The position numbers and the translations under genes are program-made. The notes below the pieces were generated by a model. The model had not been told where the DNA came from. It did no database searches and saw only the letters and a list, made by a program, of their open reading frames with translations. This document shows, in pieces, positions 9,560 to 18,410 of a stretch of DNA of 64,000 nt. Within the stretch, counting starts at the first letter, position 1. Each line of letters begins with the position of its first letter. The DNA is taken from the NCBI RefSeq assembly GCF_025642975.1, contig NZ_JANZKJ010000008.1:62001-126000 (forward strand), read 5' to 3'. Source of the DNA: Pseudomonas sp. RIT-PI-S. GTDB taxonomy: Bacteria > Pseudomonadota > Gammaproteobacteria > Pseudomonadales > Pseudomonadaceae.

Positions 9560-10177
9560 ATGCGCAACGTGCTGTTGATCAACGCGAGCCCGCGCCCAGC
9601 CGTTTCTCAGGCGCACCAGCTGGCGCATGAGCTGCTCGGTTCGCTACAGCGGCGCCATCCAGCGTTGGCGCTGACCGAGCGAGACCTTGCCGGGCAGCCG
9701 CTTGCGCCGCTTGGGGCCGACTATGCGAACGCGCTGACCACCCCCACGCCGTTCGATGCGCCGGAATTGAAACTGTCCGAAGCGTTGATCGTCGAGCTGG
9801 AGCGCAGCGACCTGGTGCTGATCGCCACTCCAATGCATAACTTCACCTTGCCGGCGGCGCTGAAGCTGTGGATCGACTATGTGCTGCGCATTCACCGCAC
9901 GTTCAGCTATGGCGCGGACGGCAAGGTGGGGCTCCTGCCAGATCGGCCGGTGTACGTACTGGTAGGCTCCGGCGGATTTCACCGCGGCGAGCGCGCCCGC
10001 CAGCCGGACTTCCTCACCCCGTACCTGCGTCATGCGCTGGCAACGATGGGGCTGTTCGATGTCCATTTCATTTACCTGGAGGGGTTGGTCGGCGAGGCGG
10101 CGGCAGTGACGGCACGCGCCGCCGCGCGGGCGCAACTGGCTCTGGAACCGATCTTCCAGGGCCTCGTGGTCACGTAA
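9560..10177 (+). CDS. FMN-dependent NADH-azoreductase-like flavodoxin-fold quinone reductase
   Basis: 205-residue flavoprotein of the AzoR / NAD(P)H-quinone reductase family, reducing quinones or azo compounds with NAD(P)H and FMN. N-terminal phosphate-binding loop NASPRPAVSQAHQLA (about 8-22), then LVLIATPMHNFTLPAALKLW (about 90-109), the P-M-x-N-F FMN motif of AzoR, and GSGGFHRG. ATG 9560 was chosen because the AzoR N-terminus begins at MRNVLLINASPRP; longer in-frame starts lie inside the upstream gene. It is cotranscribed with the GNAT gene. Confidence 0.87.
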   Translation: MRNVLLINASPRPAVSQAHQLAHELLGSLQRRHPALALTERDLAGQPLAPLGADYANALTTPTPFDAPELKLSEALIVELERSDLVLIATPMHNFTLPAALKLWIDYVLRIHRTFSYGADGKVGLLPDRPVYVLVGSGGFHRGERARQPDFLTPYLRHALATMGLFDVHFIYLEGLVGEAAAVTARAAARAQLALEPIFQGLVVT

Positions 10178-10337
10178 GCACAGGCAAGCGTACCCAGGCA
10201 GTGCGTGGAATTTTCCTGTGGTGGTGGTGCCACACCCTGTGCGTTGCGCGTTGAGGCGAACGCTCGGTGGCTGTGTGCCTGGCACCGGGCTTGTCTTGCA
10301 GCCGCTTGAGCTCACCCATCACCCAGGAGATACCACA

Positions 10338-11198
10338 GTGACCACAGTACTCATCACCGGCGCCGGCACCGGCTTCGGCAACGAGGTTGCGTTGCGCCTC
10401 GCCGCGCTGGATTTCGACGTGATCGCGGGCGTGGAAATCGTTGCTCAGGTTCAAGCCGTGCAGCAGCAGGCCAAACAGCGCGGGGTAGCCCTTCGTGTAG
10501 AGAAACTGGATGTGACCGACGCTGGCGACCGGCAAAAAGCCTGGGGCTGGGACATCGACGTGTTGCTCAATAACGCCGGCATTTCCGAGGGCGGCTCGAT
10601 GGTGGACATACCCGCGGATAATCTGCGCCGGCAAATGGAGGTGAACGTAATCGGGCCCGCGTTATTGACCCAGGGCATCGCCAAAAAAATGGTGGCGCGC
10701 CGGCAGGGGAAAATCATCTTCATGTCCTCGGTCGCGGGCCTGACAGTCGACCCTTTCAGCGGTGCCTATTCCGCCTCCAAGCATGCCGTGGAAGCAGTCG
10801 CCGAAGCCTTGAGCAAAGAGTTGCGGGAGTTCGGCATCGAAGTTGCGACCATCAACCCAGGCCCCTTCCTCACCGGTTTCAACGACCGGATGTTCGAAAC
10901 CTGGAAGAGCTGGAAAGACGATGCCGCCACCCGGCTGTTCAACTATGCCGACCTTGCCTTCCCCCACGAACAATACGACCCGGAGCCGGTGTTCGAAACC
11001 ACCCTAGGGGTGATCACGGGCGCCATCAAGACCTACCGCAATGTCGAGCCCAAGGAGATTGTCGCCCAGCAACGCGAACAACTGGAGGCGGCGTGGGCGC
11101 GCAAGAGCGACGAGGGGCTGGGCACGCGTTTCGAGCTGGTGCAGAAAGCCTATGAGATCGAGCCGCAAACACCCGTGGCGCCTGCGTCTCAAGGCTGA
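10338..11198 (+). CDS. Short-chain dehydrogenase/reductase (SDR)
   Basis: 286-residue classical SDR, NAD(P)-dependent oxidoreductase of unknown substrate. Rossmann motif TGAGTGFG (residues 7-14), NNAG motif (VLLNNAGISEGG), catalytic Ser in FMSSVAGL and Tyr/Lys in YSASKHA, then INPGPFLTGF. The start is GTG 10338 because AGGAGA lies 7 bases upstream; an open stretch before it shows no SDR features. A stem-loop at 11340-11364 may end the transcript. Confidence 0.9.
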   Translation: MTTVLITGAGTGFGNEVALRLAALDFDVIAGVEIVAQVQAVQQQAKQRGVALRVEKLDVTDAGDRQKAWGWDIDVLLNNAGISEGGSMVDIPADNLRRQMEVNVIGPALLTQGIAKKMVARRQGKIIFMSSVAGLTVDPFSGAYSASKHAVEAVAEALSKELREFGIEVATINPGPFLTGFNDRMFETWKSWKDDAATRLFNYADLAFPHEQYDPEPVFETTLGVITGAIKTYRNVEPKEIVAQQREQLEAAWARKSDEGLGTRFELVQKAYEIEPQTPVAPASQG

Positions 11199-11502
11199 CA
11201 CCTGGCGGCCCGGAACGGTCTGCGAGCGGCGCCGTGGCGTGCCAGGCCTATGGGTGGCGGGGGTATCCGGCCCTATGCGGGCTGCTCGATTGCAGCCTCG
11301 GGTGTAGGTGGACAGGCTGACATAACGCTGACCATTCGAAACCTGGACCTTCGGGTTCCAGGTTGTTTCTCCTGGCAGTGTTTATCGCCACCCTCATCGC
11401 CGCCATTGGCGATCCGCCCGACGGGTTCGTAGCCCTGCGCCATCGTGCTATTTGGCTCGGGAGCCAAGCGCCGATAACGAGGTAACTCAGGAGGGGGCGG
11501 CC
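11199..11502. other. Intergenic spacer, 304 bases
   Basis: No gene is supported. It holds the stem-loop at 11340-11364 and, at the right edge, the AGGAGG ribosome-binding site for the next gene. Confidence 0.7.
11340..11364 (+). terminator. Strong stem-loop with TTCG tetraloop after SDR gene
   Basis: AACCTGGA (11340-11347) pairs perfectly with TCCAGGTT (11357-11364). An inner CC/GG pair closes a TTCG tetraloop, with one bulged T. Only a short T-rich tail follows (gtttct), so it is a probable but not classical intrinsic terminator. Confidence 0.6.
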
Positions 11503-12012
11503 GTGCTGACGACGCACACGCCTCACCCTATTTTCATTTCTCACCCACCACAGGCAGTCAGGATGGCGCTTACTTTGCGGCCCGCCCGGGTCAACGATCT
11601 TCCTTCGATCTACCGTGGCGAACTTGAATACATCCAGCGCTGGGAACCCGCTCACGAGCCCGCCTGGCGAAACGGGGTCGAGCGGCACCTGACGCGTTGG
11701 GTAGAGCATTTCAACCGGCTGACCATCGCTGAAGTCGACGGCGCGTTCGCGGGCTATTGCCTGTGGATGCCGCTCGACGGCTGCGCGGAGCTTTGTACGG
11801 TCAATGTCAGCCCCAGCTGCCGGCGTCAGGGCATAGGCCGTGCCTTGTTGCATGCTTATATGGCCAGCGGGCCGGCGGAGGGCCTGCTTCGCCTGAGGTT
11901 AAGCGTCCGGCCAGACAACCCCGCCAGGTACCTGTATGAACAGGCCGGGTTCACTCAAGCTGGGGCCGACCACAATGGTTATCTGCGGTACGAGCGCCAT
12001 TGCCCGCCGTGA
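11503..12012 (+). CDS. GNAT-family N-acetyltransferase
   Basis: 169-residue acyltransferase of unknown substrate. GNAT core: VDGAFAGYCLWMPL (beta3/turn), then LCTVNVSPSCRRQGIGRALLHAYM with the acetyl-CoA loop RRQGIG, then NPARYLYEQAGFTQ and YLRYER. The start is GTG 11503 because a full AGGAGG (11489-11494) sits 8 bases upstream; ATG 11563 is an alternative that would begin nearer the domain but lacks a spaced ribosome-binding site. Confidence 0.83.
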   Translation: MLTTHTPHPIFISHPPQAVRMALTLRPARVNDLPSIYRGELEYIQRWEPAHEPAWRNGVERHLTRWVEHFNRLTIAEVDGAFAGYCLWMPLDGCAELCTVNVSPSCRRQGIGRALLHAYMASGPAEGLLRLRLSVRPDNPARYLYEQAGFTQAGADHNGYLRYERHCPP

Positions 12013-12139
12013 CCGGAGCGCTCGCCCTGGGTGGTGCGGCGAGCAGCCAACAACACGCGAGTACCGGGCAGTGAAATGGCGGTGCTCCGGCAAGAGGGAT
12101 TGGGCAGCCGTCCATCGCCTGGCATGAAGCACACTTCCA

Positions 12140-12147
12140 GCCAGCCG
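12140..12147 (+). promoter_or_regulatory. Possible FliA (sigma-28) -10 element before chemoreceptor gene
   Basis: GCCGATAG matches the FliA -10 consensus (GCCGATAA) at 7 of 8 positions, about 50 bases before a chemoreceptor start, where flagellar-regulon promoters are common. The expected -35 TAAA is poor at the right distance, so confidence is low. Confidence 0.3.
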
Positions 12148-12196
12148 ATAGGCTCTTAAAGAACGCGAACAGTCCCCAAAGGGAAGTGAGAACACC

Positions 12197-13822
12197 ATGA
12201 ATTTACGGACCATGAACGTGGCTCCCAGAGCCGCGGTTTTTTTCACGCTTATCGTAATGGTGGTATTTGCGCTGGGAATTGTTGCCGCGCTGCAGATGAG
12301 CAAGCTGCGCGACACCGAGCAGGAAGTGGAAGCCAACTGGATGGCGAGCATTCGCCAGGCTGGCTTGATGAACGCCGGCGTGTTGCGCCTGCGCCTGGAA
12401 AGCCTGCGTGCAAGCACCACGCCCGACCCACAACTGAGGCAGGAGACGTTAGCGGCGTTCGGTGGTTATCGCAGCACTTTCTTCGACGCGGTCAGCCGTT
12501 ACGAACCCCTGGTGTCGGACGAGGAAGAGCGTTCGCTGTACACGGCCCTGCGAGCGACAGCCGATACCTATGGTAGGCAACTGGACACCTTTGAACCAAT
12601 GGTTCGCTCCGGGGACTATGCTGCGGCGGTGACGTTCATCAACACGAATATCCGGCCCTTGACCAATACCCTGGGCGATCAGATCAGCAAACTGATGGCT
12701 TACAACGACCAAGGCGCGAAGGACGCGGGCCTTGCGGCCAAGGCCACCTATTCTACTGGCATGGCGCTGGTGATCGGGATCGTGGCCCTAGCGGTGCTGC
12801 TCACAGTGGTGCTTGCCGTATTGCTGACCCGCAGCATCACCACCCCGATCGGCGCTGCGCTGTCAGTGGCGGAGCGCATCGCTTCCAGCGACCTGTCCAG
12901 GGACGTGCAAATCAGCGGCGAGGATGAAGCCGGCCGCCTGCTGGCCGCCCTGGCGAAAATGCAAGCGAACCTGCGCGATACGATCAGCCACATTGCGGAC
13001 TCTTCCACTCAGTTGGCCTCGGCTTCCGAAGAAATGACCGCCGTGACCGAGGACGCCAGCAAGGGACTGGTTCGGCAGAACGATGAGGTCAACCAGGCAG
13101 CGACCGCCGTCAACGAGATGAGCGCGGCAGTCGACGAGGTCGCGCGCAACGCCGAAGCGGCGTCGCAAACCTCCCAGCAGTCTCAGACCTATACCCATGA
13201 AGGCATCGAGAACGTGGCCCAGACCCTCAAGGCCATTGAAGGCCTGGCCACTAACATGAGTACCACCGGCGAACAGGTTAAGGCGTTGTCTGCCAGGGCG
13301 CAGGGCATTGGCAAGGTGATCGAGGTGATTCGCGCCATTGCCGAGCAGACCAACCTGCTTGCGCTGAACGCGGCGATTGAAGCCGCGCGCGCTGGCGAGC
13401 AGGGCCGCGGGTTTGCGGTGGTGGCCGACGAGGTTCGGGCGCTGGCGCACCGCACGCAACAGTCGACCCAGGAAATCGAGCAGATGATCACCGCGATTCA
13501 GGGCGATTCCGCTCAGGCGGTGCGCGCGATGGGGCTGAGCACGGACATGGCCACCAATTCCATCGCCGTGGCGCAGAGCGCGGACGCCTCGCTGCGGCAG
13601 ATCGCCGAGGCCATCACCCATATCAACGAGCGCAACTTGTTGATCGCCACCGCCTCGGAGGAGCAGGCGCAGGTGGCCCGTGAAGTGGACCGTAGCCTCA
13701 CCAGCATTCGTGAGTTGTCTAGCCAGAGCGCCGCGGGTGCCAGCCAGACGGCCAGTGCTTGCGGGGAGATGGCCAGCCTGGCCACCCGTTTGAATCAGCT
13801 GGTAAGGCGCTTCAAGGTTTAA
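12197..13822 (+). CDS. Methyl-accepting chemotaxis protein
   Basis: 541-residue inner-membrane chemoreceptor signalling to CheA/CheW. First membrane helix about residues 11-32 ([19 protein letters not shown]), a helical periplasmic ligand domain (about 35-190, four-helix-bundle type), second membrane helix about 193-213 ([21 protein letters not shown]), HAMP ([16 protein letters not shown]), and the signalling hairpin with the invariant tip [20 protein letters not shown] followed by [15 protein letters not shown]. The ligand cannot be deduced. The ribosome-binding site is gggaagtgag. Single-gene unit. Confidence 0.95.
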   Translation: MNLRTMNVAPRAAVFFTLIVMVVFALGIVAALQMSKLRDTEQEVEANWMASIRQAGLMNAGVLRLRLESLRASTTPDPQLRQETLAAFGGYRSTFFDAVSRYEPLVSDEEERSLYTALRATADTYGRQLDTFEPMVRSGDYAAAVTFINTNIRPLTNTLGDQISKLMAYNDQGAKDAGLAAKATYSTGMALVIGIVALAVLLTVVLAVLLTRSITTPIGAALSVAERIASSDLSRDVQISGEDEAGRLLAALAKMQANLRDTISHIADSSTQLASASEEMTAVTEDASKGLVRQNDEVNQAATAVNEMSAAVDEVARNAEAASQTSQQSQTYTHEGIENVAQTLKAIEGLATNMSTTGEQVKALSARAQGIGKVIEVIRAIAEQTNLLALNAAIEAARAGEQGRGFAVVADEVRALAHRTQQSTQEIEQMITAIQGDSAQAVRAMGLSTDMATNSIAVAQSADASLRQIAEAITHINERNLLIATASEEQAQVAREVDRSLTSIRELSSQSAAGASQTASACGEMASLATRLNQLVRRFKV

Positions 13823-13922
13823 TGGTATAGCGCGATGATGCTGCGCAGGCGCAGTGCCGCGCTATGCGCTGGGTGTGCGTTGCAGCTTGCCGGCCCGCTA
13901 AAGCCAGCAGGCAGCGGTAGGG

Positions 13923-15080
13923 TCATCGGGAAAGCACTCGCCGCGACAGCCGCAGGGCGTTGAACGCGGCGAGGGCGAACACGCTCGCCGTCAGGCACAG
14001 CGCTAGCGGCAGGCCCTGGGGGTTGCCTTCCATCATGGCGCCGCTGAGCAGCGGCCCGGCCAGGCTGCCGAGGCCCCAGAGCATGCCGATGCTGGCGTTG
14101 GCGGTGACCAGGTCGGCGCCGCGGAAGTCCTCGCCGATCAAGATCAGCGCCAGGGTATAGATGCTGCCCGCCGCGGCGCCGAGCAGCACCAGCGCCGGCC
14201 ATAGCAGTGCCGGATTGCCGATCAGCCAGGGCAGGGCCAGGCTGATGCCCAGTGTCAGCAGGCCGCAGCCCAGGTGCAGGGCGCGGCGGTCCATGCGATC
14301 CGACAGCCAGCCCAACGGCACCTGAAACAGCATGTCGCCACCTAGGATCACGCTCGCCATCAAGGCCGCTACCCCGACGGCATAGCCATAGGCCGTGGCG
14401 TAAACCGGGAAGAGCGAGAGGACCACCGTGTCGAAGAACGAGAAGAACAGCACGGCAATGCACAGCGCCGGCGCCACTCGCACAAAGCCCAGAAGCGAGA
14501 AGCTGCGGGCCTCGCCCTCGCTGTGCAGGCCCAGGCCCTTGGGTAGCCGATACGCAACCAATGCCAGCGTCACAAGGTTGGCCATGGCGATGATCAGCAC
14601 CGGGTAGGCGCTCTGTGTTCCCAGCAGGCTGATCAGCAGCGGGCCGCCGAGCTGGCAGCCGGTAAAGCAGGCTGCATAGAAAGCGACCGTCTGGCCACGG
14701 GTGTTCGGGTTGCACAGTTGGTTCACCCAGGACTCGCCCAGTATTACGATCAGCCCCATGCCCAAGCCCATGCATAGCCGCGCGAGTGCCAGCGGGATAA
14801 CCGACGCCTCTAGCCATTCGACGCTGCCGGCGCTCAGCGTGCAGAGCACGAAGCAACCCAGGTAGAGCGTGCGCCCGGAAAAATGCCGGCACGCCAGGTG
14901 GGTCAGCGCGGCGGCCAGGATCATGCCTGCCGCCGGCATGGCGCTGACGACTCCGATGATCAACGACGTGGCCCCGGCGTTGTGCAGGCGCAACGACACC
15001 AACGGCAGCGTAGCGCCCATGGTCAGCCCCACCACAGACACCGCAAAGATCAACAGGCTTAACAAACCGCGATTCAACAT
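13923..15080 (-). CDS. MFS transporter
   Basis: 385-residue major facilitator superfamily permease with about 12 membrane segments, from LLSLLIFAVSVVGLTMGATLP to LPLALCLTASVFALAAF. The loop GWLSDRMDRRALHLG is the conserved MFS G-x-L-(S/A)-D-R/K-x-G-R-R-type cytoplasmic loop. Substrate unknown; the sequence resembles the drug/sugar-efflux YcaD type. ATG 15080 was chosen because GGAG lies 6 bases upstream; the frame stays open further upstream but shows no membrane protein character. Confidence 0.88.
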   Translation of the reverse strand: MLNRGLLSLLIFAVSVVGLTMGATLPLVSLRLHNAGATSLIIGVVSAMPAAGMILAAALTHLACRHFSGRTLYLGCFVLCTLSAGSVEWLEASVIPLALARLCMGLGMGLIVILGESWVNQLCNPNTRGQTVAFYAACFTGCQLGGPLLISLLGTQSAYPVLIIAMANLVTLALVAYRLPKGLGLHSEGEARSFSLLGFVRVAPALCIAVLFFSFFDTVVLSLFPVYATAYGYAVGVAALMASVILGGDMLFQVPLGWLSDRMDRRALHLGCGLLTLGISLALPWLIGNPALLWPALVLLGAAAGSIYTLALILIGEDFRGADLVTANASIGMLWGLGSLAGPLLSGAMMEGNPQGLPLALCLTASVFALAAFNALRLSRRVLSR

Positions 15081-15451
15081 TTTCAACTCCGGCCTGCCCA
15101 GGAAGGGCAGGCGCATCCACACGCAAGGAGCCGCCACGCACACGGCGCAGCGCCTGGAAAAAGCAGAGGGTGGCCGTGAAGGGCCGCTCAGGCGTGAGGG
15201 GAGAAGGTGAACGCGAAGAGAACGGAGCGCCGGCGCCGCTGGATCGCATCTTGCGGCCACTCGAAGGCGACGGGTACGAGACCCGTTCGCGGCGTGGCAG
15301 GCAGGCGGATGAACGACGGCATGGTGCAGGGCAGGCTCAGGGAGCAAAAGTGCGCAGAGCCTAGCGGCAAGGGGCGGGTGAGTCAAACCGGGCCTGGCGT
15401 TGAGGCTCGCCCCGCGCGCCAATAGGCCTGACCCGAGGCGCCGCCAGAGCG
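15081..15451. other. Intergenic spacer, 371 bases
   Basis: Between the MFS and DUF2845 genes, both on the minus strand. Short open frames on both strands have no recognisable protein character. No repeat element or clear hairpin was seen. Confidence 0.6.
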
Positions 15452-15757
15452 TTAACCGCGCTCCCCGGTGATGCTCACCAACCGATCCCCCTCGAAGCGC
15501 AGGTAGTGATACATGCCGGAGCTCGGCCCGTAGGTCCATTGTTCTATGGGCGTGCTGGTTGGCCTGCCGGTTGCGTCGAGGGCCTTGACGTAGCCTGCCG
15601 CGGCCCGGCCCGCCGGTTCGCCGCACTTGCGCAGCACTTCGCCCATCGAGTCATTCACCGAGATCAACGCGCTGTTGCAGCGCAATGTGCTATCGGCGTG
15701 CACATTGGCCGCGGCTATCAGCAACAGGCAGGCCGTCAGGTTCAGGTAGCGATTCAT
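15452..15757 (-). CDS. DUF2845-domain secreted protein
   Basis: 101-residue small periplasmic protein of unknown function. A signal peptide spans about residues 1-21 (LTACLLLIAAANVHA, cleavage before DSTLRC). The mature part has CNSALISVNDSMGEVLRKCG and a C-terminal EQWTYGPSSGMYHYLRFEGDRL, the DUF2845 pattern, with two cysteines that could form a disulfide. Usual family length. GGA lies 6 bases before the start. Confidence 0.85.
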   Translation of the reverse strand: MNRYLNLTACLLLIAAANVHADSTLRCNSALISVNDSMGEVLRKCGEPAGRAAAGYVKALDATGRPTSTPIEQWTYGPSSGMYHYLRFEGDRLVSITGERG

Positions 15758-15793
15758 TAGGTATCCAAACGCAGTTAATGGGAGGCAGTGGCA

Positions 15794-16234
15794 CTACACG
15801 GGAGGAGGCACATTGCTGTCGATCTTCTTTCCCATGCTGATGCGCGGCTCTGTGATGTAGCCCAACGCTTCATAAAAGGGTGTGACGCCTTCATTCGACT
15901 CGATGATTTGCAGGTTGATTTTCACGCAGCCTGCCGCAACCAGGGCATGTTCGGCGCGTCGCACTAGCGCCGCACCCACCCCATGCCTACGATGCGCCGG
16001 ATGCACCGCAACGGAGTACAACCACCCCCGATGGCCGTCGTACCCGGCGAGTACCGTTCCGATCACCTCCGTGCCGGCGAGCGCAACGAAAAACAGCCCA
16101 TCGGCCACGGCCAGCTTTTTATCGATCGCCAGGCTTGGTGCGTTGTGCGCCGTCTGGTAGCCAAATACCTCCTTCCACAATCCGATCACTGCCATTCGAT
16201 GGCGGTCATTTGAAAATTCGACGATGTTAGCCAT
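15794..16234 (-). CDS. GNAT-family acetyltransferase, YpeA-like
   Basis: 146-residue acyltransferase resembling E. coli YpeA, whose substrate is unknown. GTVLAGYDGHRGWLYSVAVHPAHRR gives the characteristic GYDGHRG-W/S-x-Y beta strand. RRHGVGAALVRRAE is the acetyl-CoA loop, and INLQIIESNEGVTPFYEALGY ends the core. GAGGA precedes the start by 5 bases. It sits 36 bases upstream of the DUF2845 gene on the same strand and may be cotranscribed with it. Confidence 0.87.
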   Translation of the reverse strand: MANIVEFSNDRHRMAVIGLWKEVFGYQTAHNAPSLAIDKKLAVADGLFFVALAGTEVIGTVLAGYDGHRGWLYSVAVHPAHRRHGVGAALVRRAEHALVAAGCVKINLQIIESNEGVTPFYEALGYITEPRISMGKKIDSNVPPPV

Positions 16235-16369
16235 GGATGTCCTCGGCGCTGAAGGCTGGGGGCCGCTTTTGACAATAACCGGCGCAAATGTTTTATATCG
16301 CGAGTGCCATCGCTGGATCCAGTTTCTCGGCCTTCGATGGTGAATCTCGGCACTTGGACATTACCGCTC

Positions 16370-16999
16370 ATGGCACTGCACCTCTGGATCACCTTCTCCC
16401 TGGCCTACCTGGCAACCACCCTTACCCCGGGCCCCAACGTGCTGCTTACCGTAGCAAATGCCCTGCGCTACGGCCCCGCCGCGATGGCGGCGACCTTCGT
16501 GGGCAACCTCAGCGCGCAGCTGGTGGTCACCACTGCAGTGGCGTTGGGCGTAGGGGCAATGCTCGTGGCGGTGCCGATGGCCTTCATGGCACTCAAGCTG
16601 CTGGGCGCGGGCTACCTGATTTATCTGGGCTTGCGCCAGCTGTTCGCCCGAAGGGCCCCTGCGCCGGCCGAGAGCCTGGCGACGCAGGGCGCCCGGTCCA
16701 ACCGGCGAATCTGCGCCCAGGCGTTCCTGGTGTCGGCGAGCAACCCCAAGGCAATGATCTTCCTGTGCGCCTTCCTGCCGCAGTTCATTGAGGCAGGGCG
16801 GCCGGTGTTCGGGCAGTTCGTGGTGATGTACCTGTCCATCGCTGCAATCGTGCTGACCGTGCATTCGACCTATTGCTACATCGCCTTGCGCTTCGGCCAA
16901 CGGCTCAAGGCCGCGCGCTGGCTGCCGCTGCTCAAGCGCGGCACGGGCGCGGTGTTCGTGGGCCTGGGGGTGCGGCTGCTGAGCGTTCGAGCAGCCTGA
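16370..16999 (+). CDS. LysE/RhtB-family amino-acid exporter
   Basis: 209-residue inner-membrane exporter of the LysE/RhtB family, about six membrane segments. N-terminal LAYLATTLTPGPNVLLTVANALRYG carries the family P-G-P-N motif (about residues 17-20), and the middle has SNPKAMIFLCAFLPQF. Substrate unknown. ATG 16370 puts the first membrane helix at the normal place. ATG 16337 and 16304 are possible longer starts; none has a strong ribosome-binding site. Confidence 0.87.
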   Translation: MALHLWITFSLAYLATTLTPGPNVLLTVANALRYGPAAMAATFVGNLSAQLVVTTAVALGVGAMLVAVPMAFMALKLLGAGYLIYLGLRQLFARRAPAPAESLATQGARSNRRICAQAFLVSASNPKAMIFLCAFLPQFIEAGRPVFGQFVVMYLSIAAIVLTVHSTYCYIALRFGQRLKAARWLPLLKRGTGAVFVGLGVRLLSVRAA

Positions 17000-17031
17000 G
17001 CCCGCGTGCCAGAAAACGGCTCACTGCCGGA

Positions 17032-17061
17032 TTTACATTTTGCAATTTCCTCTGCTATCGT
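17032..17061 (+). promoter_or_regulatory. Sigma-70 promoter for leader ORF and DMT exporter
   Basis: TTTACA (17032-17037), an 18-base spacer, then extended -10 TGC-TATCGT (-10 hexamer 17056-17061). Transcription would begin near 17068, some 28 bases before the leader ATG and 280 before the exporter, leaving a long 5' leader. Confidence 0.55.
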
Positions 17062-17095
17062 CACGGCAACTCAACGTACCGATCCCGTACCCACC

Positions 17096-17248
17096 ATGTC
17101 CTCTACTGCACTCACCGCCTTCGCGACGAAGCCTGCCCCCCTCGGGCGGCGGTGTGCCTGTGCAGTCAGCGTGGCCCCCGTCTCGCCATCTGTTGTTGCT
17201 GTAGCTGTTGCGCTGCTGTCCCCGCCAGGGGTGGTTGTGCTGGCCTGA
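17096..17248 (+). CDS. Candidate leader peptide, Val/Ala/Leu-rich
   Basis: 50-codon open frame ending about 100 bases before a DMT exporter gene. The C-terminal third reads SPSVVAVAVALLSPPGVVVLA: of its last 18 residues seven are Val, four Ala and three Leu. The composition and the Pro-Pro break resemble the ilvGMEDA and ilvB leader peptides of enterics. There is no good ribosome-binding site, which is a weakness. The end of the frame overlaps the first arm of a hairpin set (17239-17318). Proposed role: translation through Val/Ala/Leu codons reports amino-acid supply and sets folding of the downstream RNA. Confidence 0.5.
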   Translation: MSSTALTAFATKPAPLGRRCACAVSVAPVSPSVVAVAVALLSPPGVVVLA

Positions 17249-17318
17249 ACGGCCTCTATTCGGCTCCAGCTTTTCCCAGCCTTTTAAGGTGCCCCTCTAA
17301 GCAGAGGACGCTGGAGCC
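17239..17318 (+). promoter_or_regulatory. Mutually exclusive hairpins (attenuator-like) before DMT exporter
   Basis: Arm 1 GCTGG (17239-17243, inside the leader end) can pair with CCAGC (17266-17270), which is followed by TTTT. Arm 2 GGCTCCAGC (17262-17270) pairs perfectly with arm 3 GCTGGAGCC (17310-17318), enclosing CCTCT-AAGC-AGAGG (17294-17307). The two pairings cannot coexist. Which form stops transcription is not clear because the arm 2-3 stem lacks a T-run. Confidence 0.5.
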
Positions 17319-17348
17319 TGTTCGCTACCAAGACAGGTGACAACATTC

Positions 17349-18200
17349 ATGAGTATTACCCGATCTACCTGGGCCTCTTACGGCGCCATGGGGCTGTTCG
17401 TTCTGCTGTGGGGAAGTGCGGCAATTTTCACCCGCTGGGGGCTGGATCACGGCTCGCCGTTCGCGCTGCTGTTGTTCCGCTTTGCCCTGGCGCTCGCGGT
17501 GATGCTGATCGTGGGGCGGGTGCGCGGGCGGGTGCTGCCATTGCCTGGAACGAGAACGCGCGCCGCGGCCACGGGCTTTTTGCTCATTGGCGGCTATTCG
17601 ATCTGTTACTTCCAGGCGATGGCCTATGGCATGACCCCTGGTTTGATCGCGACGCTGTTGGGTATCCAGCCGATTCTTACCCTGTTGTTGCTCGAGCGTA
17701 CGGTGTCGCCCAGGCGGCTGGCGGGGCTGCTGGTAGCCTTGAGCGGGCTTGTGCTGGTGGTTTACCAAAGCGTGGTGGCCGCCCACGTGTCTGTGCTGGG
17801 TAGCCTGTTCGCGTTGTTGGCGCTGGCGTTCATGACCACCGGCGCGATCCTGCAAAAGCAGGTGCGCCAGCATCCCGCGCAGGTCATGCCCTTGCAGTAC
17901 GGGGTGAGCTTGCTGCTGTGCCTGGGGTTCGCGCCATTCCAGCCCATCACTTTCAGCGCTGATATCGGCTTTATCGCGCCGGTGATCTGGCTGGGCCTGG
18001 TGGTGTCCGTGGTGGCGCAGCTGTTGCTGTACCGGATGATCCAGGGCGGCAACCTGGTCAACGTGACCAGCCTGTTTTACCTGGTGCCAGTAGTCACCGT
18101 GGTGCTGGATTACCTGGTGTTGGGTAACAGCCTTACGCTGCCCGCCCTGCTGGGCATGGGGCTGATCCTGGGCGGGCTGGCGGTGGTCCTGCGGCAGTAG
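17349..18200 (+). CDS. EamA/DMT-superfamily transporter
   Basis: 283-residue inner-membrane exporter with ten membrane segments arranged as two EamA repeats (about residues 8-135 and 150-283). Typical motifs are GLFVLLWGSAAIFTRWGL at the start and YLVPVVTVVLDYLVLGNSLTLPALLGMGLILGG at the end. EamA proteins often export amino acids or metabolites. The leader ORF suggests a hydrophobic amino acid, which is inference. ATG 17349 has AGGTGA 8 bases upstream; GTG 17337 is an alternative. Confidence 0.9.
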   Translation: MSITRSTWASYGAMGLFVLLWGSAAIFTRWGLDHGSPFALLLFRFALALAVMLIVGRVRGRVLPLPGTRTRAAATGFLLIGGYSICYFQAMAYGMTPGLIATLLGIQPILTLLLLERTVSPRRLAGLLVALSGLVLVVYQSVVAAHVSVLGSLFALLALAFMTTGAILQKQVRQHPAQVMPLQYGVSLLLCLGFAPFQPITFSADIGFIAPVIWLGLVVSVVAQLLLYRMIQGGNLVNVTSLFYLVPVVTVVLDYLVLGNSLTLPALLGMGLILGGLAVVLRQ

Positions 18201-18278
18201 GGGCGGGCGAACACGCCGCGCTTACCGCAGGGCTGGGCGGAGGTGGGCCGCACCTGCGGCGGTGGCCCTGCACCCCTT

Positions 18279-18322
18279 GGGCGCCAGGCTCTGCGGCACA
18301 AGCGCATGCAGGCCTGGCGCCC
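18279..18322. repeat. Palindromic element, degenerate member of the 45.2-46.2 kb family
   Basis: GGGCGCCAGG (18279-18288) and CCTGGCGCCC (18313-18322) form a perfect 10-bp stem around ctctgcggcacaagcgcatg. It shares the gcgccaggctctgc core with the array next to the RAYT gene. It lies between the DMT and SDR genes, where it may also act as a transcript-end stem. Confidence 0.6.
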
Positions 18323-18410
18323 ACATGGGCTGCCCGAGCAATGCCGCTGGCGAGCGCCGCCCAAGCGGCTACCCTGAAGCATTCGCACCGAAAAAAGGGA
18401 CGCGCTTGTG

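Noticed and set aside
15170..15425. Small open frames upstream of the MFS gene
   Set aside because: Arg/Gly-rich, no ribosome-binding site, no family resemblance.
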